Below, one piece after another: positions 17,386 to 27,510 of a stretch of DNA of 64,000 bases. The position numbers and the translations under genes were made by a program. Location of the stretch: contig QCBH01000001.1 of NCBI GenBank assembly GCA_003281685.1, forward strand, positions 124,001-188,000, given 5' to 3'. Below the pieces are notes generated by a model. It worked only from the letters and a program-made list of their open reading frames with translations. It did not search any database and was not told the origin of the DNA. This DNA is from Prochlorococcus sp. AG-347-E23. GTDB lineage: Bacteria; Cyanobacteriota; Cyanobacteriia; PCC-6307; Cyanobiaceae. The stretch's first letter is position 1. Every line of letters starts with the position of its first letter.

Positions 17386-18803
17386 AGTGATTTAAATAAT
17401 CTTTGTTGTATGTTGTGATTGACAATAGGGCTTGAATAATTATTTTTTTCTACATTAGATATCTCCCCATTTAATAATTCTGAATTTGACACTTTAGATA
17501 ATTCAGGGATCCAATATTTTATATATTCGCAAATAGGATCAAATTTTTTTGCTTGGGTGTATGGATTAAAAATTCTAAGTGGTTTTGGATCCATACCGCT
17601 ACTGGCGCTCCACTGCCATCCCCCATTATTTGCAGCTAAGTCTCCATCAACCAAAGTTTCCATAAATTTTTTTTCGCCCATTTGCCAATTGCAGATAAGA
17701 TCTTTTACCAGAAATGAAGCAACTATCATCCTACACCTGTTATGCATCCAGCCAGTACTATTTAGTTGACGCATTGCAGCATCAACTATAGGTACTCCGG
17801 TCTCTCCGTTGCTCCAATGTTGAAACCATTCATTATTGTTTTGCCATGGAAAGTGATCCCATTTTTTTCTATATGGACCTTTCTCTAGCTCTGGGAAATG
17901 GAATAAGCAATGTTGATAAAATTCACGCCAAACAAGTTCTTTTTGCCAAGTTTCAATTGATAGGTAATTTCCTTGATTTGCAAGATCGGAATTAAAATTT
18001 AATGTGGCGTTCCAAACTTTTCTAATGCTGATGGTGCCGAATCTGAGAGATGCACTTAGAAAAGATGTCCCATTATGGGAAGGAAAATCTCGTTCAGAAT
18101 TATAAGAATAAATTTTTTTTTCGTTAATGAAGTTTTCTAATAATGTTTCTGCAGCATTCTCTCCAGGTCTACATGGACAAATATTCGAACCAGGAAATTT
18201 AATATTTTTGATAAATTTCTCTAGAACCGAATCAGATGAATTTATTATCTTATCTTTGAGTTTATTATCTATATCTTTAAACTGGAAACCAACTTTATCT
18301 TGTTCATATGAACCTAATAAATTCATTTTTGATTTAAGGTTTTTATAAAAAGGTCCATAAACTGAATAAGGATTATTATTCCCTGAAAATATTTTTAAAG
18401 GTTCTACTAATAAGTGATCCCAAGTTTCAATAACTTGAATATTTTGTTCTTTTAATTTTTTTTTAATTTGTAAATCGCGATTAATCTCATAAGGTTCAAT
18501 TGATCTATTCCAAAAAACAAATTTAGCATCTATTATCTTTGCTAATTGAGGAATTAATAATTCCGGATCTCCTTCTTTCATAACTAATCTACTACCCATT
18601 TTTTTCCAATTATTTCCTAATTCTTGAAGTGAATTTCCTAGAAACCAAGCTCTTGAATTCGCATTGAAATCGTGTGGGTAATTTTTATCAAATATATAAG
18701 TTGAAGTAATAGCATTTGATAATGAAAATGCTTTGATTAAAGCTTGATTATCAAATATTCTTAAATCCTTTCTATGCCAAAAAAGTATTCTAGGATTATT
18801 CAT
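17370..18803 (-). CDS. phrB: Deoxyribodipyrimidine photolyase, class I
   Basis: A 477-residue light-driven DNA repair enzyme that splits cyclobutane pyrimidine dimers, or a close cryptochrome relative. The N-terminal Rossmann domain that holds the antenna cofactor starts at ILFWHRKDLRIFDNQAL. The C-terminal FAD domain has WQKELVWREFYQH, STGWMHNRCRMIVASFLVKD and GGWQWSASSGMDPKPLRIFNP, the standard photolyase block. A lone photolyase fits a surface-ocean lineage exposed to ultraviolet light. Its ATG overlaps the TGA of the upstream NUDIX gene in an ATGA junction (18800-18803), so the two are translationally coupled. Confidence 0.94.
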   Translation of the reverse strand: MNNPRILFWHRKDLRIFDNQALIKAFSLSNAITSTYIFDKNYPHDFNANSRAWFLGNSLQELGNNWKKMGSRLVMKEGDPELLIPQLAKIIDAKFVFWNRSIEPYEINRDLQIKKKLKEQNIQVIETWDHLLVEPLKIFSGNNNPYSVYGPFYKNLKSKMNLLGSYEQDKVGFQFKDIDNKLKDKIINSSDSVLEKFIKNIKFPGSNICPCRPGENAAETLLENFINEKKIYSYNSERDFPSHNGTSFLSASLRFGTISIRKVWNATLNFNSDLANQGNYLSIETWQKELVWREFYQHCLFHFPELEKGPYRKKWDHFPWQNNNEWFQHWSNGETGVPIVDAAMRQLNSTGWMHNRCRMIVASFLVKDLICNWQMGEKKFMETLVDGDLAANNGGWQWSASSGMDPKPLRIFNPYTQAKKFDPICEYIKYWIPELSKVSNSELLNGEISNVEKNNYSSPIVNHNIQQRLFKSLYAEI

Positions 18804-19363
18804 AATTTATCTAAAAATTGTTTAGCTCTAAACCAAGCAGTCACGGTTTTTGCGTCAAGAATTTCATCCCCACTAGAAATAAGATTATCTAGTTCGTCTG
18901 GATCTAAAATTAATACTTCTATATCTTCATCTAAATCTCCTTTAACTTCGCAATTGAGTTTGTATAAATCGCGTGCTAAAAATAAATAAATTTCTTCATC
19001 TGCATAACCAGGAGCAGGGACAAGAGTTCCTAGTTCATCCCATTTGTTTGCACTGAATCCAGCCTCTTCTTGTATTTCTCTTTGAATTGAATTAATAGGT
19101 GTTTCACCAATCTCTAATGTACCTGCTGGAAATTCTAATAAATACCTTGAAACAGCAAATCTATATTGCCGAAGAATGATAACTTTATTGTCTTTTGTAA
19201 TAGGTACGGCTAATGCTGCCCCAGGATGCTTAATGTATCCATATTCACCTTCATGTCCATTTGGAAGCTCAATTCTATTTATTTCGAAACTAAATTTTTT
19301 CGACTTTAATTCAGATATTTTTTCTTTAAAAATGGATTTTTTTATAAGGTTTTTATTGCCCAT
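18800..19363 (-). CDS. NUDIX hydrolase, ADP-ribose pyrophosphatase type
   Basis: A 187-residue enzyme with a full NUDIX box, GTLEIGETPINSIQREIQEE followed by AGF, which binds Mg and cleaves nucleoside diphosphates linked to another group. The proline-rich GYADEEIYLFLARDL after the box and the N-terminal KHPGAALAVPI block are features of the ADP-ribose pyrophosphatase branch. It overlaps photolyase in an ATGA junction, so both are read from one message. A link between ADP-ribose removal and DNA repair is conceivable but unproven. A start at ATG 19361-19363 gives the standard N-terminus. Confidence 0.88.
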   Translation of the reverse strand: MGNKNLIKKSIFKEKISELKSKKFSFEINRIELPNGHEGEYGYIKHPGAALAVPITKDNKVIILRQYRFAVSRYLLEFPAGTLEIGETPINSIQREIQEEAGFSANKWDELGTLVPAPGYADEEIYLFLARDLYKLNCEVKGDLDEDIEVLILDPDELDNLISSGDEILDAKTVTAWFRAKQFLDKL

Positions 19364-19412
19364 AATTTAAATAAAAATAGCCTAACAGTTATTTTTTGGT
19401 TTTGTAAATCAT

Positions 19413-19988
19413 TTATATAGACCATTTTGGGGCATCAAGCTTTGTGATTTTTTGGCCTCTAGTTAAGATTTCAGATAGTGGCGTAATAACAAAATTCCGA
19501 TTCATGAATCTAGGGTGAGGTAATGTTAATTCCTCATCAACCGTATGAAAATCTTCCCACCAAAGAATATCTAAATCTAGACATCTTGATAGCCATTTCT
19601 TGCCTTTATGTGTCTCTTCTCGTCCGAAAAATCTCTCTAACTTTTTTAAATCTTTTAGGAGTAATTTCGCGTTTTTATTTGATGGTTGTGGAAAAGAATT
19701 ACTTTTTATAAGTAATAGAGTATTTAAATAATTTGGTTGCTCATTTTCAACACCATGGGGTAATGTCTCATAAATTGAAGACCAAAAAAAGTTTGCATGA
19801 AATTTGCTTTTCTCTTCTTTTTTTTTGTTAGAACTATCTCCCCACTCATTTATTATTTCCTCTATTTTTGGTTTGCAAATTAATAGTGACTCAAGAGGGC
19901 TTCCGAATTTACTATCAATATTTGCTCCGAGGGATATACATAGTCCATTTTTGATATTAAGATTTGATAATTCCACTACAAAAAACAA
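19413..19988 (-). CDS. folK: 2-amino-4-hydroxy-6-hydroxymethyldihydropteridine pyrophosphokinase
   Basis: A 191-residue HPPK of folate synthesis. The family signature [11 protein letters not shown] with the two metal-binding Asp residues, and [18 protein letters not shown] after it, are both intact, as is [17 protein letters not shown] near the start. The catalytic loop is longer than in E. coli and charged ([10 protein letters not shown]). The start is uncertain: TTG at 19986-19988 or GTG at 19974-19976, both before the conserved block. The gene is divergent from chlD with only 36 bases between, so the promoters must be compact or overlap. Confidence 0.9.
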   Translation of the reverse strand: MFFVVELSNLNIKNGLCISLGANIDSKFGSPLESLLICKPKIEEIINEWGDSSNKKKEEKSKFHANFFWSSIYETLPHGVENEQPNYLNTLLLIKSNSFPQPSNKNAKLLLKDLKKLERFFGREETHKGKKWLSRCLDLDILWWEDFHTVDEELTLPHPRFMNRNFVITPLSEILTRGQKITKLDAPKWSI

Positions 19989-20024
19989 AGTTATTGGATA
20001 AATTCTATATCAGGCATTTTTAAA

Positions 20025-22208
20025 GTGATTTTGAACCCCGAGTTAAAAGAAAAAGGAGAAATAAAAGATGTAATGAACTCAAAGGATTCTTTTAGAGCTT
20101 TCCCTTTGGCGGCAATTACAGGGCATAACTTATTGAAATTATCTTTGCTTTTGGCAGCAGTTGATCCCAGTTTAGGAGGAGTGATTATTGCTGGCGGAAG
20201 AGGTACTGGAAAGTCAGTATTAGCTAGGGGTTTGCATACTTTACTCCCTCCTGTAGAAGTATTAGATAATGAATCAATCCTGGAAAAGCTAACAAGTATA
20301 AATAGTAATACTTCATTAAGACCTATTGGTAGGAACCTAGACCCAGATAAACCAGAGGAATGGGATATTAGTACTAATAAATTGTTAGAGGAAGCAATTG
20401 GAAGTGATTATTTGAATCAAATTGATGAAATTCCAAAAAAAGTAAAAGAGGCACCATTTATTCAAGTTCCCATTGGTATAACTGAAGATAGACTTGTTGG
20501 ATCAGTTGATGTCGCTGCCTCATTAAGTACGGGAGAACAAGTTTTTCAGCCTGGAATTTTAGCAGAAGCTCATAGAGGTGTCCTGTATGTAGACGATATA
20601 AATTTATTGGATGATGGAATTGTAAATTTAATTCTTGAAGCTATAGGAAGAGAGCAAAATAATATTGAAAGAGATGGTTTGAGCCTCTCTCATCCTTGTA
20701 AGTCCCTTGTAATAGCAACTTATAATCCTGAAGAAGGTGCTTTAAGAGATCATGTTTTAGATCGTTTTGCTATTGTACTTTCCGCAGATCAATCTATTGA
20801 TAATGCTCAAAGAGTTGAGATTACAAAATCTGTTTTATCACACGCAGAAAATAATATTAAATTTTCAGAAAAATGGTCAGAAGAATCCGATAATTTATCT
20901 ACTCAATTAATTTTGGCAAGGCAATGGTTAAAGGATGTCAAGATAACAAAAGAGCAAATAACCTATTTAGTGAATGAAGCTCTTAGGGGAGGAGTAGAAG
21001 GGCATAGGTCAGAATTATTTGCAGTAAAAGTAGCAAAGGCTAATGCAGCACTTCGAGGCGATGAGAATGTAAATTCTGAAGACCTAAAAGTTGCAGTAAG
21101 GTTAGTTATTCTTCCACGAGCAATGCAAATACCTCCAGACGATGATGATATTCAACCACCCCCTCCAGAGGATCAGAGTCCCCCACCCCCACCTCAATCA
21201 AACAATGAAGAGTCTGAACCTGAGACTAGTGAAAATGATAATGAGCAAGACCAAGAACAAGAAGAAGATAATTCTGATGGAGAAGAAGAATCTACTCCCG
21301 AAATACCTGAAGAATTCATATTAGACCCTGAGGCATGTATGGTTGATCCTGATTTATTGCTTTTTTCATCTGCTAAAGCTAAAGCGGGGAATAGCGGGAG
21401 TAGATCAGTCATATTTAGTGACAGTAGAGGAAGATATGTAAAACCTATTATTCCAAGAGGTAAAGTAAAAAGAATTGCTGTAGATGCTACCCTTCGAGCT
21501 GCTGCTCCTTATCAAAAATCGAGAAGGTTGAGGAATCCTAATAAATCAATAGTTATTGAAGAAAATGATTTTAGGGCAAAGCTTCTTCAAAAAAAGGCGG
21601 GAGCTTTAGTAATTTTTCTGGTTGATGCTAGTGGCTCTATGGCTTTAAATAGAATGCAAAGTGCCAAAGGCGCTGTAATAAGACTTTTAACAGAGGCATA
21701 TGAGAATAGAGATGAAGTAGCTCTTATTCCTTTTAGAGGTAATCAGGCCGAAGTGCTTTTGCCTCCAACAAGATCAATAACTGCTGCAAAAAGAAGGTTG
21801 GAAACAATGCCTTGCGGTGGAGGATCCCCTTTGGCACATGGATTAACACAATCAGCAAAAGTAGCAAAAAATGCTCTTTCAACAGGAGATATAGGTCAAG
21901 TTATTGTTGTGGGGATCACTGATGGTCGAGGAAATGTTCCATTAGGATTATCTCTAGGACAAAATGAGGTTGAGGCAAAAGATAATGAAATCGAAAATGT
22001 CAATTTAAAACAGGAGGTTCTAGATATCGCTGCAAAATATCCAATGCTCGGGATAAAACTCTTAGTAATTGATACAGAGAGAAAATTTATAGCAAGTGGA
22101 TTTGGTAAAGAATTAGCAGAGGCTGCTCAAGGGAAATACGTCCAATTGCCAAAAGCTACAGATAAAGCAATCGCAGCTATGGCTTTAAATGCAATTAATG
22201 AATTCTAA
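20025..22208 (+). CDS. chlD: Magnesium chelatase subunit D
   Basis: A 727-residue subunit of Mg-chelatase, which inserts Mg into protoporphyrin IX as the first committed step to chlorophyll. The AAA+ domain holds an intact Walker A, GGRGTGKS at 57-64. [14 protein letters not shown] is the Walker B/sensor stretch. A proline-rich then acidic linker spans about residues 373-430. The C-terminal von Willebrand A domain has the MIDAS motif DASGSM. ChlD works with ChlI and ChlH, neither in this window. The start is GTG at 20025 or, equally possible, ATG at 20073 ([12 protein letters not shown]), since the conserved region begins at FPLAAITGH. Confidence 0.95.
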   Translation: MILNPELKEKGEIKDVMNSKDSFRAFPLAAITGHNLLKLSLLLAAVDPSLGGVIIAGGRGTGKSVLARGLHTLLPPVEVLDNESILEKLTSINSNTSLRPIGRNLDPDKPEEWDISTNKLLEEAIGSDYLNQIDEIPKKVKEAPFIQVPIGITEDRLVGSVDVAASLSTGEQVFQPGILAEAHRGVLYVDDINLLDDGIVNLILEAIGREQNNIERDGLSLSHPCKSLVIATYNPEEGALRDHVLDRFAIVLSADQSIDNAQRVEITKSVLSHAENNIKFSEKWSEESDNLSTQLILARQWLKDVKITKEQITYLVNEALRGGVEGHRSELFAVKVAKANAALRGDENVNSEDLKVAVRLVILPRAMQIPPDDDDIQPPPPEDQSPPPPPQSNNEESEPETSENDNEQDQEQEEDNSDGEEESTPEIPEEFILDPEACMVDPDLLLFSSAKAKAGNSGSRSVIFSDSRGRYVKPIIPRGKVKRIAVDATLRAAAPYQKSRRLRNPNKSIVIEENDFRAKLLQKKAGALVIFLVDASGSMALNRMQSAKGAVIRLLTEAYENRDEVALIPFRGNQAEVLLPPTRSITAAKRRLETMPCGGGSPLAHGLTQSAKVAKNALSTGDIGQVIVVGITDGRGNVPLGLSLGQNEVEAKDNEIENVNLKQEVLDIAAKYPMLGIKLLVIDTERKFIASGFGKELAEAAQGKYVQLPKATDKAIAAMALNAINEF

Positions 22209-22215
22209 ATATTTC

Positions 22216-23061
22216 TTATGGATAAATTTCGTTAAGGAATTTTGAAAGCCCAATCGTTAAATCTCTTATAGATTTGGTTAATTCTTTATCTTGAGTTAAT
22301 TTTTCAAAATCATCACTCATATCATCTATTTTGGTTGAAATAGAACTAGCAGCATTAATTGTCAATTTAATGTCGTTAAGAGTTTCTTTGTCATCGATGG
22401 TAGACAAAATGTTATTTAAGTGATTGGCAGCAATTGTAATTTCTTTTATTAGAGGTTCAACTCTTTCTATTTCTTTTTTCGATAAATAAATTAATTCATC
22501 AAGATTTTCTTGTGTTTTGTCAAATTGATCAATTGAGTTGAGGATGTTCTCAATTAAGTTTTCTTGATTTGTTTCTTTTAAAAGTTGACTTATTCTATTA
22601 GTTATATTTGAGAGACTTGATAGTTGCTTACCTGTGATAGTATCTCCTTCACAAATAATTAATTTGGTATCGCATTTTTCGGACGTGGGTTTTGCAATTT
22701 TTTTAGGAATTGCCTTGTCACTTGTTTCTAAAGCAACTTGCACATCTCCTCCAAGGAAAGAATTTGTAACAACCCTAGCAAATGCTGGCCTTGGAAGGAT
22801 AATTTCAGGATTATTTAAAACTATTTTTGCTTTAATTGATTCATTCGTAAACAAGATATCTTCTATTGACCCTACTAAAATTCCTCTATAAGTAACTGGA
22901 GATTTTTTTGATAAACCGCTTGCGTTATTGAATTCAGCAAAAAGGTGCCAATTTTTTGAAGATAATCTAACTCCTCTTAGCCAAAAAGAAAAAAATGTGA
23001 ATATTAAAATTCCTCCTAATAAGGAAAAACCAACTATTGAATCTCTTAAGCTTCTACGCAT
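22216..23061 (-). CDS. MCE/MlaD-family substrate-binding protein of an ABC lipid transporter
   Basis: A 281-residue protein with one N-terminal membrane helix (IVGFSLLGGILIFTFFSFWL, residues 9-28), followed by an MCE domain (FNNASGLSKKSPVTYRGILV and VKIVLNNPEI region) and a long C-terminal helical, coiled-coil-like stretch from about residue 150. MCE proteins carry lipids between membranes; plant TGD2 and bacterial MlaD are relatives. It is five bases downstream of an ABC ATPase, its likely partner. The MlaE-type permease needed for a full transporter is not adjacent and must lie elsewhere if it exists. Confidence 0.85.
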   Translation of the reverse strand: MRRSLRDSIVGFSLLGGILIFTFFSFWLRGVRLSSKNWHLFAEFNNASGLSKKSPVTYRGILVGSIEDILFTNESIKAKIVLNNPEIILPRPAFARVVTNSFLGGDVQVALETSDKAIPKKIAKPTSEKCDTKLIICEGDTITGKQLSSLSNITNRISQLLKETNQENLIENILNSIDQFDKTQENLDELIYLSKKEIERVEPLIKEITIAANHLNNILSTIDDKETLNDIKLTINAASSISTKIDDMSDDFEKLTQDKELTKSIRDLTIGLSKFLNEIYP

Positions 23062-23066
23062 AATTT

Positions 23067-23852
23067 CTAAATGTCTTTGGGTTGCATTGGACCGTCAAGT
23101 TTTCCATTCCTAAATTGAAATACATAGGGATCTTTACTCTTTTTAAATTCATCAATTGAGCCAGCCCATCTGAATTTGCCTCCATAAAGCATTAAAACTT
23201 TATCTGAAGTCCTTTCTATAGTACTAAGAACATGGCTAACTACAATAGATGATCCTCTAGCTTTATCATTTGTTTTATTGATTAAATCTTCAATTCTTGA
23301 TGAGGCAATTGGATCAAGGCCAGCAGTTGGTTCATCAAAAAGTAATAAAGGTTTAGACTTTACATTAAGAGTTTGATCAGTAATTAATGCTCTAGCAAAA
23401 CTTACTCTTTTTTGCATACCTCCGCTTAATTCATTTGGAAGTTTATTTTCAACATTAAATAATCCTACCTCAGCTAAGCATTCAGATACTATTTCACGAA
23501 TTAACTTTTTAGATAGGTTTTTATTTCTTTTAAGGAGAAAACCTACATTTTCTTCAATAGTTAAAGATCCTAATAAAGCAGGGTTTTGAAAAACAAGTCT
23601 TACATCAGGAGGATTATTTTGATCTAATCTCAAATATGTTTGCTTCTCGCCAAATATTCTTAATTCTCCTTTGGTAGGTAAAATGAGTCCTGCTAATATT
23701 TTTAATATGGTTGATTTACCAGAACCTGAGGGGCCAACAATAGCTAATTTCTCTCCATCATTAAGTTCAAAATTTATTTGATTAAGCACATTAACTTCTC
23801 CCCAGCTTATCGAGAGGTTTTTCGTTTCAACTGCATGTTTTGATTTTTTCAA
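23067..23852 (-). CDS. ABC transporter ATP-binding protein, MlaF-like
   Basis: A 261-residue ATPase. Walker A is GPSGSGKST, the signature is LSGGMQKRVSFARAL, and Walker B LLLFDEPTAGLDP is complete, followed by the H-loop in IVVSHVLSTIER. The GGMQKR form of the signature is typical of the Mla/TGD3 lipid-transport branch. It is followed after five bases by the MCE protein, and the pair would drive lipid movement to or from the outer membrane or thylakoid. The substrate is inferred from the family. The gene is divergent from the CofD-like gene, with 129 bases of A+T-rich spacer. Confidence 0.88.
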   Translation of the reverse strand: MKKSKHAVETKNLSISWGEVNVLNQINFELNDGEKLAIVGPSGSGKSTILKILAGLILPTKGELRIFGEKQTYLRLDQNNPPDVRLVFQNPALLGSLTIEENVGFLLKRNKNLSKKLIREIVSECLAEVGLFNVENKLPNELSGGMQKRVSFARALITDQTLNVKSKPLLLFDEPTAGLDPIASSRIEDLINKTNDKARGSSIVVSHVLSTIERTSDKVLMLYGGKFRWAGSIDEFKKSKDPYVFQFRNGKLDGPMQPKDI

Positions 23853-23981
23853 AACTTATATAAAGAGCATCTATTTATTTCATTTTGCCTATTTTTAGAA
23901 ATAAAAAAAGGATGTATGAATTTGATTTATAATGATTCTATATAATTTCAAATTTGAGAAAAATAATTTAAGAGGTTTTTA

Positions 23982-25367
23982 ATGAATAAGCGTAAAAAAA
24001 AGGTAAGGAGATACTATAAAACTTTTAGAAAGTCTAATTTTGACTTATTGAAGAAAATCTCAAGAATTTTGAGTTGGCTTTTGCCAGGGTTGGTAATAAA
24101 AAGATGGATGTTTACATCTGCGATAGGTTTTTTGACTACATTATTAGGCCTGGCAATTTGGACAAATCTAAGACCGCTCTATTGGCTAATTGAAATCTTT
24201 TTTTCGGTAATTACAGGTTTAACTAGTATTTTGCCTGTTTCATTAATGGGACCGCTAATTTTTGTTATTGGGATATTACTAATAGGGATTGGACAAAATA
24301 GAAGTATAAATTCTATTCAAAAAGCGCTTGTTCCAGAAAAAGATACATTTTTAGTTGATGCATTAAGAGTTAAAAGTAAATTAAACAGAGGCCCAAATAT
24401 TGTTGCAATTGGGGGCGGTACAGGTTTATCTACTTTATTGAAAGGCTTAAAAAATTACAGTAGTAATATTACAGCAATAGTAACTGTATCCGATGATGGT
24501 GGAAGTAGTGGAATTCTCAGAAAACAATTAGGTGTGCAACCTCCAGGAGATATAAGAAATTGTTTGGCAGCTTTGTCAAACGAAGAACCTACATTAACTA
24601 GATTATTTCAGTACAGATTTTCAGGGGGTAGTGGCTTGGAAGGTCATAGTTTTGGAAATCTATTCTTGTCAGCTTTAACAACAATCACAGGCAGTTTAGA
24701 AAAAGCAGTCCAAGCCTCTAGTAAGGTTTTGGCGGTACAAGGTCAAGTTTTACCTGCAACAAATATTGATGTTATGTTATGGGCCGAATTAGAAGATGGT
24801 GAAAAAATTTTTGGTGAAAGCAAGATCAGTAAATCTAAAAAATTAATTTCGAGGATTGGTTACCTACCAGAAAATCCTTCAGCTCTACCGAGTGCTCTTG
24901 AATCTATAAAAGAAGCTGATTTAATTGTTCTTGGCCCAGGTAGTTTATACACTTCTTTATTGCCTAATCTTTTAGTACCAGAGATAGTGGATGCTTTATT
25001 GCAAAGTAATGCTCCTAAAATTTATATAAGTAATTTGATGACTCAGCCTGGAGAAACAGATGGACTTGATGTCTATCAACATATAAAAGCAATAGAAAAA
25101 CAACTATCAAATTTTGGAGTTAATGCTCGAATTTTTAACTCAATCTTATCTCAAATTCAATTTGAAAAGTCACCTTTAGTAGACTATTACGAAAGTAGGG
25201 GGGCAGAGCCTGTCCAATGTAATAAAGAAAAATTATTATCTGAGGGTTATTATGTTTTGCAAGCACCATTATATTCCAAAAGGATAACTCCAACCCTTAG
25301 ACATGATCCAAGGAGACTTGCAAGAGCAGTTATGTTTATTTACCGCAAATTAAAAAAATTAAACTAA
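23982..25367 (+). CDS. CofD-like / YvcK-family protein with N-terminal membrane region
   Basis: A 461-residue protein. Residues 1-45 are strongly basic. Two hydrophobic segments (about 46-65 and 85-105) follow, and the YvcK/CofD-like domain begins at [16 protein letters not shown] near residue 140. [32 protein letters not shown] and [16 protein letters not shown] are the remaining family blocks. YvcK in Bacillus supports growth on gluconeogenic carbon and cell-wall synthesis and binds UDP-sugars. The membrane region is an addition compared with the Bacillus protein. It ends overlapping the convergent ndhJ by four bases. Confidence 0.88.
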   Translation: MNKRKKKVRRYYKTFRKSNFDLLKKISRILSWLLPGLVIKRWMFTSAIGFLTTLLGLAIWTNLRPLYWLIEIFFSVITGLTSILPVSLMGPLIFVIGILLIGIGQNRSINSIQKALVPEKDTFLVDALRVKSKLNRGPNIVAIGGGTGLSTLLKGLKNYSSNITAIVTVSDDGGSSGILRKQLGVQPPGDIRNCLAALSNEEPTLTRLFQYRFSGGSGLEGHSFGNLFLSALTTITGSLEKAVQASSKVLAVQGQVLPATNIDVMLWAELEDGEKIFGESKISKSKKLISRIGYLPENPSALPSALESIKEADLIVLGPGSLYTSLLPNLLVPEIVDALLQSNAPKIYISNLMTQPGETDGLDVYQHIKAIEKQLSNFGVNARIFNSILSQIQFEKSPLVDYYESRGAEPVQCNKEKLLSEGYYVLQAPLYSKRITPTLRHDPRRLARAVMFIYRKLKKLN

Positions 25368-25894
25368 TAAGCATCTTGAAGTTCATAGAAGTCTGGCTGA
25401 ATATAATCTTTTCGCAATGGCCATCCTCTCCAATCTTCAGGCATTAAGAGTCTTTTAGGATTTGGATGATCAATAAAATTTATTCCAAACATGTCATATG
25501 TTTCTCTTTCTTGCCAATCACTTCCTTTGAAAATTTTATACAAACTAGGGATCGACAAATCAGAATCTCTTTTTAAGAAAACTTTTAATCGAACTTCTTT
25601 AATCTTTTCAATTTTTTGAAGGTCGTCAACAGTTATAAAGTGATAAAAACTAACAAGATTTTTACCTGGCCCCTCATCATAGCCACCTTGACATTGGAGA
25701 TAGTTGAAACCGTAATTTCTTAAAGCAGATACTGCTTCATATAATTTGCTAGGTTCAATAGAAATATTTTCTATTCCTATGTGATCATTATTTAATGATT
25801 GGTTAGGGATTCCATCTTTAGACAAAGATTGGCTTATAAACCCTTCTTTTTCTATTGAAGTATCTGAGGATTTGGATAAACCGTCTTTTTCCAT
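25364..25894 (-). CDS. ndhJ: NAD(P)H-quinone oxidoreductase subunit J
   Basis: A 176-residue hydrophilic subunit of the cyanobacterial NDH-1 complex, which feeds electrons from ferredoxin to plastoquinone in respiration and cyclic flow. It matches the 30-kDa-subunit family: [20 protein letters not shown] and [16 protein letters not shown] are the signature. Residues 1-45 are a low-conservation, charged, Ser-rich lead. It is the last gene of ndhC-ndhK-ndhJ, and its ATG overlaps the ndhK stop by one base (TAATG). Confidence 0.95.
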   Translation of the reverse strand: MEKDGLSKSSDTSIEKEGFISQSLSKDGIPNQSLNNDHIGIENISIEPSKLYEAVSALRNYGFNYLQCQGGYDEGPGKNLVSFYHFITVDDLQKIEKIKEVRLKVFLKRDSDLSIPSLYKIFKGSDWQERETYDMFGINFIDHPNPKRLLMPEDWRGWPLRKDYIQPDFYELQDAY

Positions 25895-26628
25895 TAATCT
25901 TGTTCGGTATTAATAATTTCTGTTTTTTCAGCATTTTCAGGCAATTCAGTTATTTTTTCTTTTTTGGAGGGAGGAATGACGTTAGCAGAGGTTTTGTTTA
26001 GGTATTCACCTGTATTTTCGGAGAAAACAAGATTCATTTCGTGATCAGATGTTATGTATCTGTGAGTTTGCTCTGTTTTTCTACGCTCTAAAATTGATTC
26101 ATTACCAACTTTTTTTCTTAATTTAATTACAGCATCAAAAATTGCTTCCGGTCTTGGTGGACATCCAGGAAGATATAAATCAATTGGTATCAATTTATCA
26201 ACGCCTCTGACAGCCGTAGTAGAATCTGCGCTGAACATTCCCCCTGTGATTGTGCAAGCACCCATTGCAATGACATATTTTGGTTCAGGCATTTGCTCAT
26301 AAAGCCTTACTAGCGCTGGAGCCATCTTCATCGTTACTGTTCCTGCAACTATTAGCAAATCTGCTTGTCTTGGCGAACTTCTAGGTACTAATCCAAATCT
26401 ATCAAAATCAAATCTAGATCCGATTAAGGCAGCAAATTCTATAAAACAACAAGCTGTTCCATATAGGAGAGGCCAAAGACTGCTTAGCCTAGCCCAATTA
26501 TGAAGATCGTCTAAACTTGTCAAAATAATATTTTCGCTTAAATCTGTAGTAACTTGAGGTGTACCAAGAGGGTTACAAGTTCCTTCTCTGATTTCTCTTA
26601 TTGCTTTTGGGGATAATTGTGGATTCAA
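25894..26628 (-). CDS. ndhK: NAD(P)H-quinone oxidoreductase subunit K
   Basis: A 244-residue subunit that carries the 4Fe-4S cluster N2 of NDH-1. The cysteines are in [17 protein letters not shown] (adjacent pair), [11 protein letters not shown] and [11 protein letters not shown]. The start is TTG at 26626-26628 ([10 protein letters not shown]), four bases after ndhC. The C-terminal 60 residues are charged and lack similarity to the core, which is common in cyanobacteria. It sits between ndhC and ndhJ in the conserved operon order. Confidence 0.95.
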   Translation of the reverse strand: MNPQLSPKAIREIREGTCNPLGTPQVTTDLSENIILTSLDDLHNWARLSSLWPLLYGTACCFIEFAALIGSRFDFDRFGLVPRSSPRQADLLIVAGTVTMKMAPALVRLYEQMPEPKYVIAMGACTITGGMFSADSTTAVRGVDKLIPIDLYLPGCPPRPEAIFDAVIKLRKKVGNESILERRKTEQTHRYITSDHEMNLVFSENTGEYLNKTSANVIPPSKKEKITELPENAEKTEIINTEQD

Positions 26629-26632
26629 TTTT

Positions 26633-26995
26633 TTAACTCCATTCTAAAGCACCTTTTCTCCAAGCGTATGCAAGGGCAATAACAAGTATTGCAATGAATA
26701 TTAATGCCTCAATAAATGCTAATAAGCCTAATCTATTGAAGGCAACAGCCCAAGGATAAAGGAATACTGTCTCAACATCAAATATAACGAAAACCAAGGC
26801 AAACATGTAATAACGAATATTAAATTGAATCCAAGCTCCTCCTATAGGCTCCATTCCAGATTCATATGTAAGTTTTCTTTCTCCAGTTCTGCCTTTTGGT
26901 GCAACGATGAGATTAGTAACTAGAGCTAATATTGGTACTGCTGCGGCAATGAGAAGGAAACCTAAAAAGTATTCATAGCCAGATAATAAAAACAT
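26633..26995 (-). CDS. ndhC: NAD(P)H-quinone oxidoreductase subunit 3
   Basis: A 120-residue membrane subunit of NDH-1 with three hydrophobic helices. The family block [28 protein letters not shown], near residues 43-70, is split by a conserved loop, and the acidic [14 protein letters not shown] stretch follows. The start is ATG at 26993-26995. It is the first gene of ndhC-ndhK-ndhJ on the minus strand and is divergent from rubA, with 77 bases between the two starts for both promoters. Confidence 0.95.
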   Translation of the reverse strand: MFLLSGYEYFLGFLLIAAAVPILALVTNLIVAPKGRTGERKLTYESGMEPIGGAWIQFNIRYYMFALVFVIFDVETVFLYPWAVAFNRLGLLAFIEALIFIAILVIALAYAWRKGALEWS

Positions 26996-27072
26996 CTTAA
27001 AAAATTAATTTTGAATAAAAGTCGCTTAATTAAGCAAAATCTTTTAAAGTTCTTAAAGAACAATAATAAACC

Positions 27073-27501
27073 GTGAGTGAAAACATTCAACCAGCCTCTG
27101 AGGAAAATAAAATAGTTGAAGATTTTGAGAAAGAAAACCTTTCTGAAAACTCCTCAGGAGAAAATGTTGAACAACCTATTGTTAATTTAGAACAAAATAG
27201 ATTCGAATGTAGAAGTTGTGGATACATTTATGATCCGTCTGAAGGAAATAAAAAATTGAATATACCTAAAAATACGCCTTTTTCAGAATTGGATGGGAAC
27301 ACTTTTGCTTGCCCTGTTTGTAGAGCCGGTAAAAATTTTTATAAGGATATTGGATCTAGAGCAAAACCTAGTGGATTTGAAGAGAATTTAGTTTATGGAT
27401 TTGGATTCAATAGTTTACCTCCTGGACAAAAAAATATATTGATTTTTGGAGGGTTGGCGTTTGCTGCTGCTATGTTCCTTTCTTTGTACTCTTTGCATTA
27501 A
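27073..27501 (+). CDS. rubA: Membrane-anchored rubredoxin RubA
   Basis: A 142-residue rubredoxin. After an acidic leader (about residues 1-48), the iron site is formed by CRSCGYIYDP and CPVCRAG. A single C-terminal membrane helix (about 120-140) anchors it to the thylakoid, with PPGQKNILIFGGLAFAAAMF. The tailed form is needed for PSII, and perhaps PSI, assembly in cyanobacteria, algae and plants. The start is GTG at 27073. It is nine bases upstream of ycf48 and leads into psbEFLJ, the classical PSII assembly gene neighbourhood. Confidence 0.94.
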   Translation: MSENIQPASEENKIVEDFEKENLSENSSGENVEQPIVNLEQNRFECRSCGYIYDPSEGNKKLNIPKNTPFSELDGNTFACPVCRAGKNFYKDIGSRAKPSGFEENLVYGFGFNSLPPGQKNILIFGGLAFAAAMFLSLYSLH

Positions 27502-27510
27502 TATAATTAA

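Noticed and set aside
21142..21412. Alternative frames in the Pro/acidic linker of chlD
   Set aside because: Low-complexity codons open other frames; chlD reads through with full domains on both sides.
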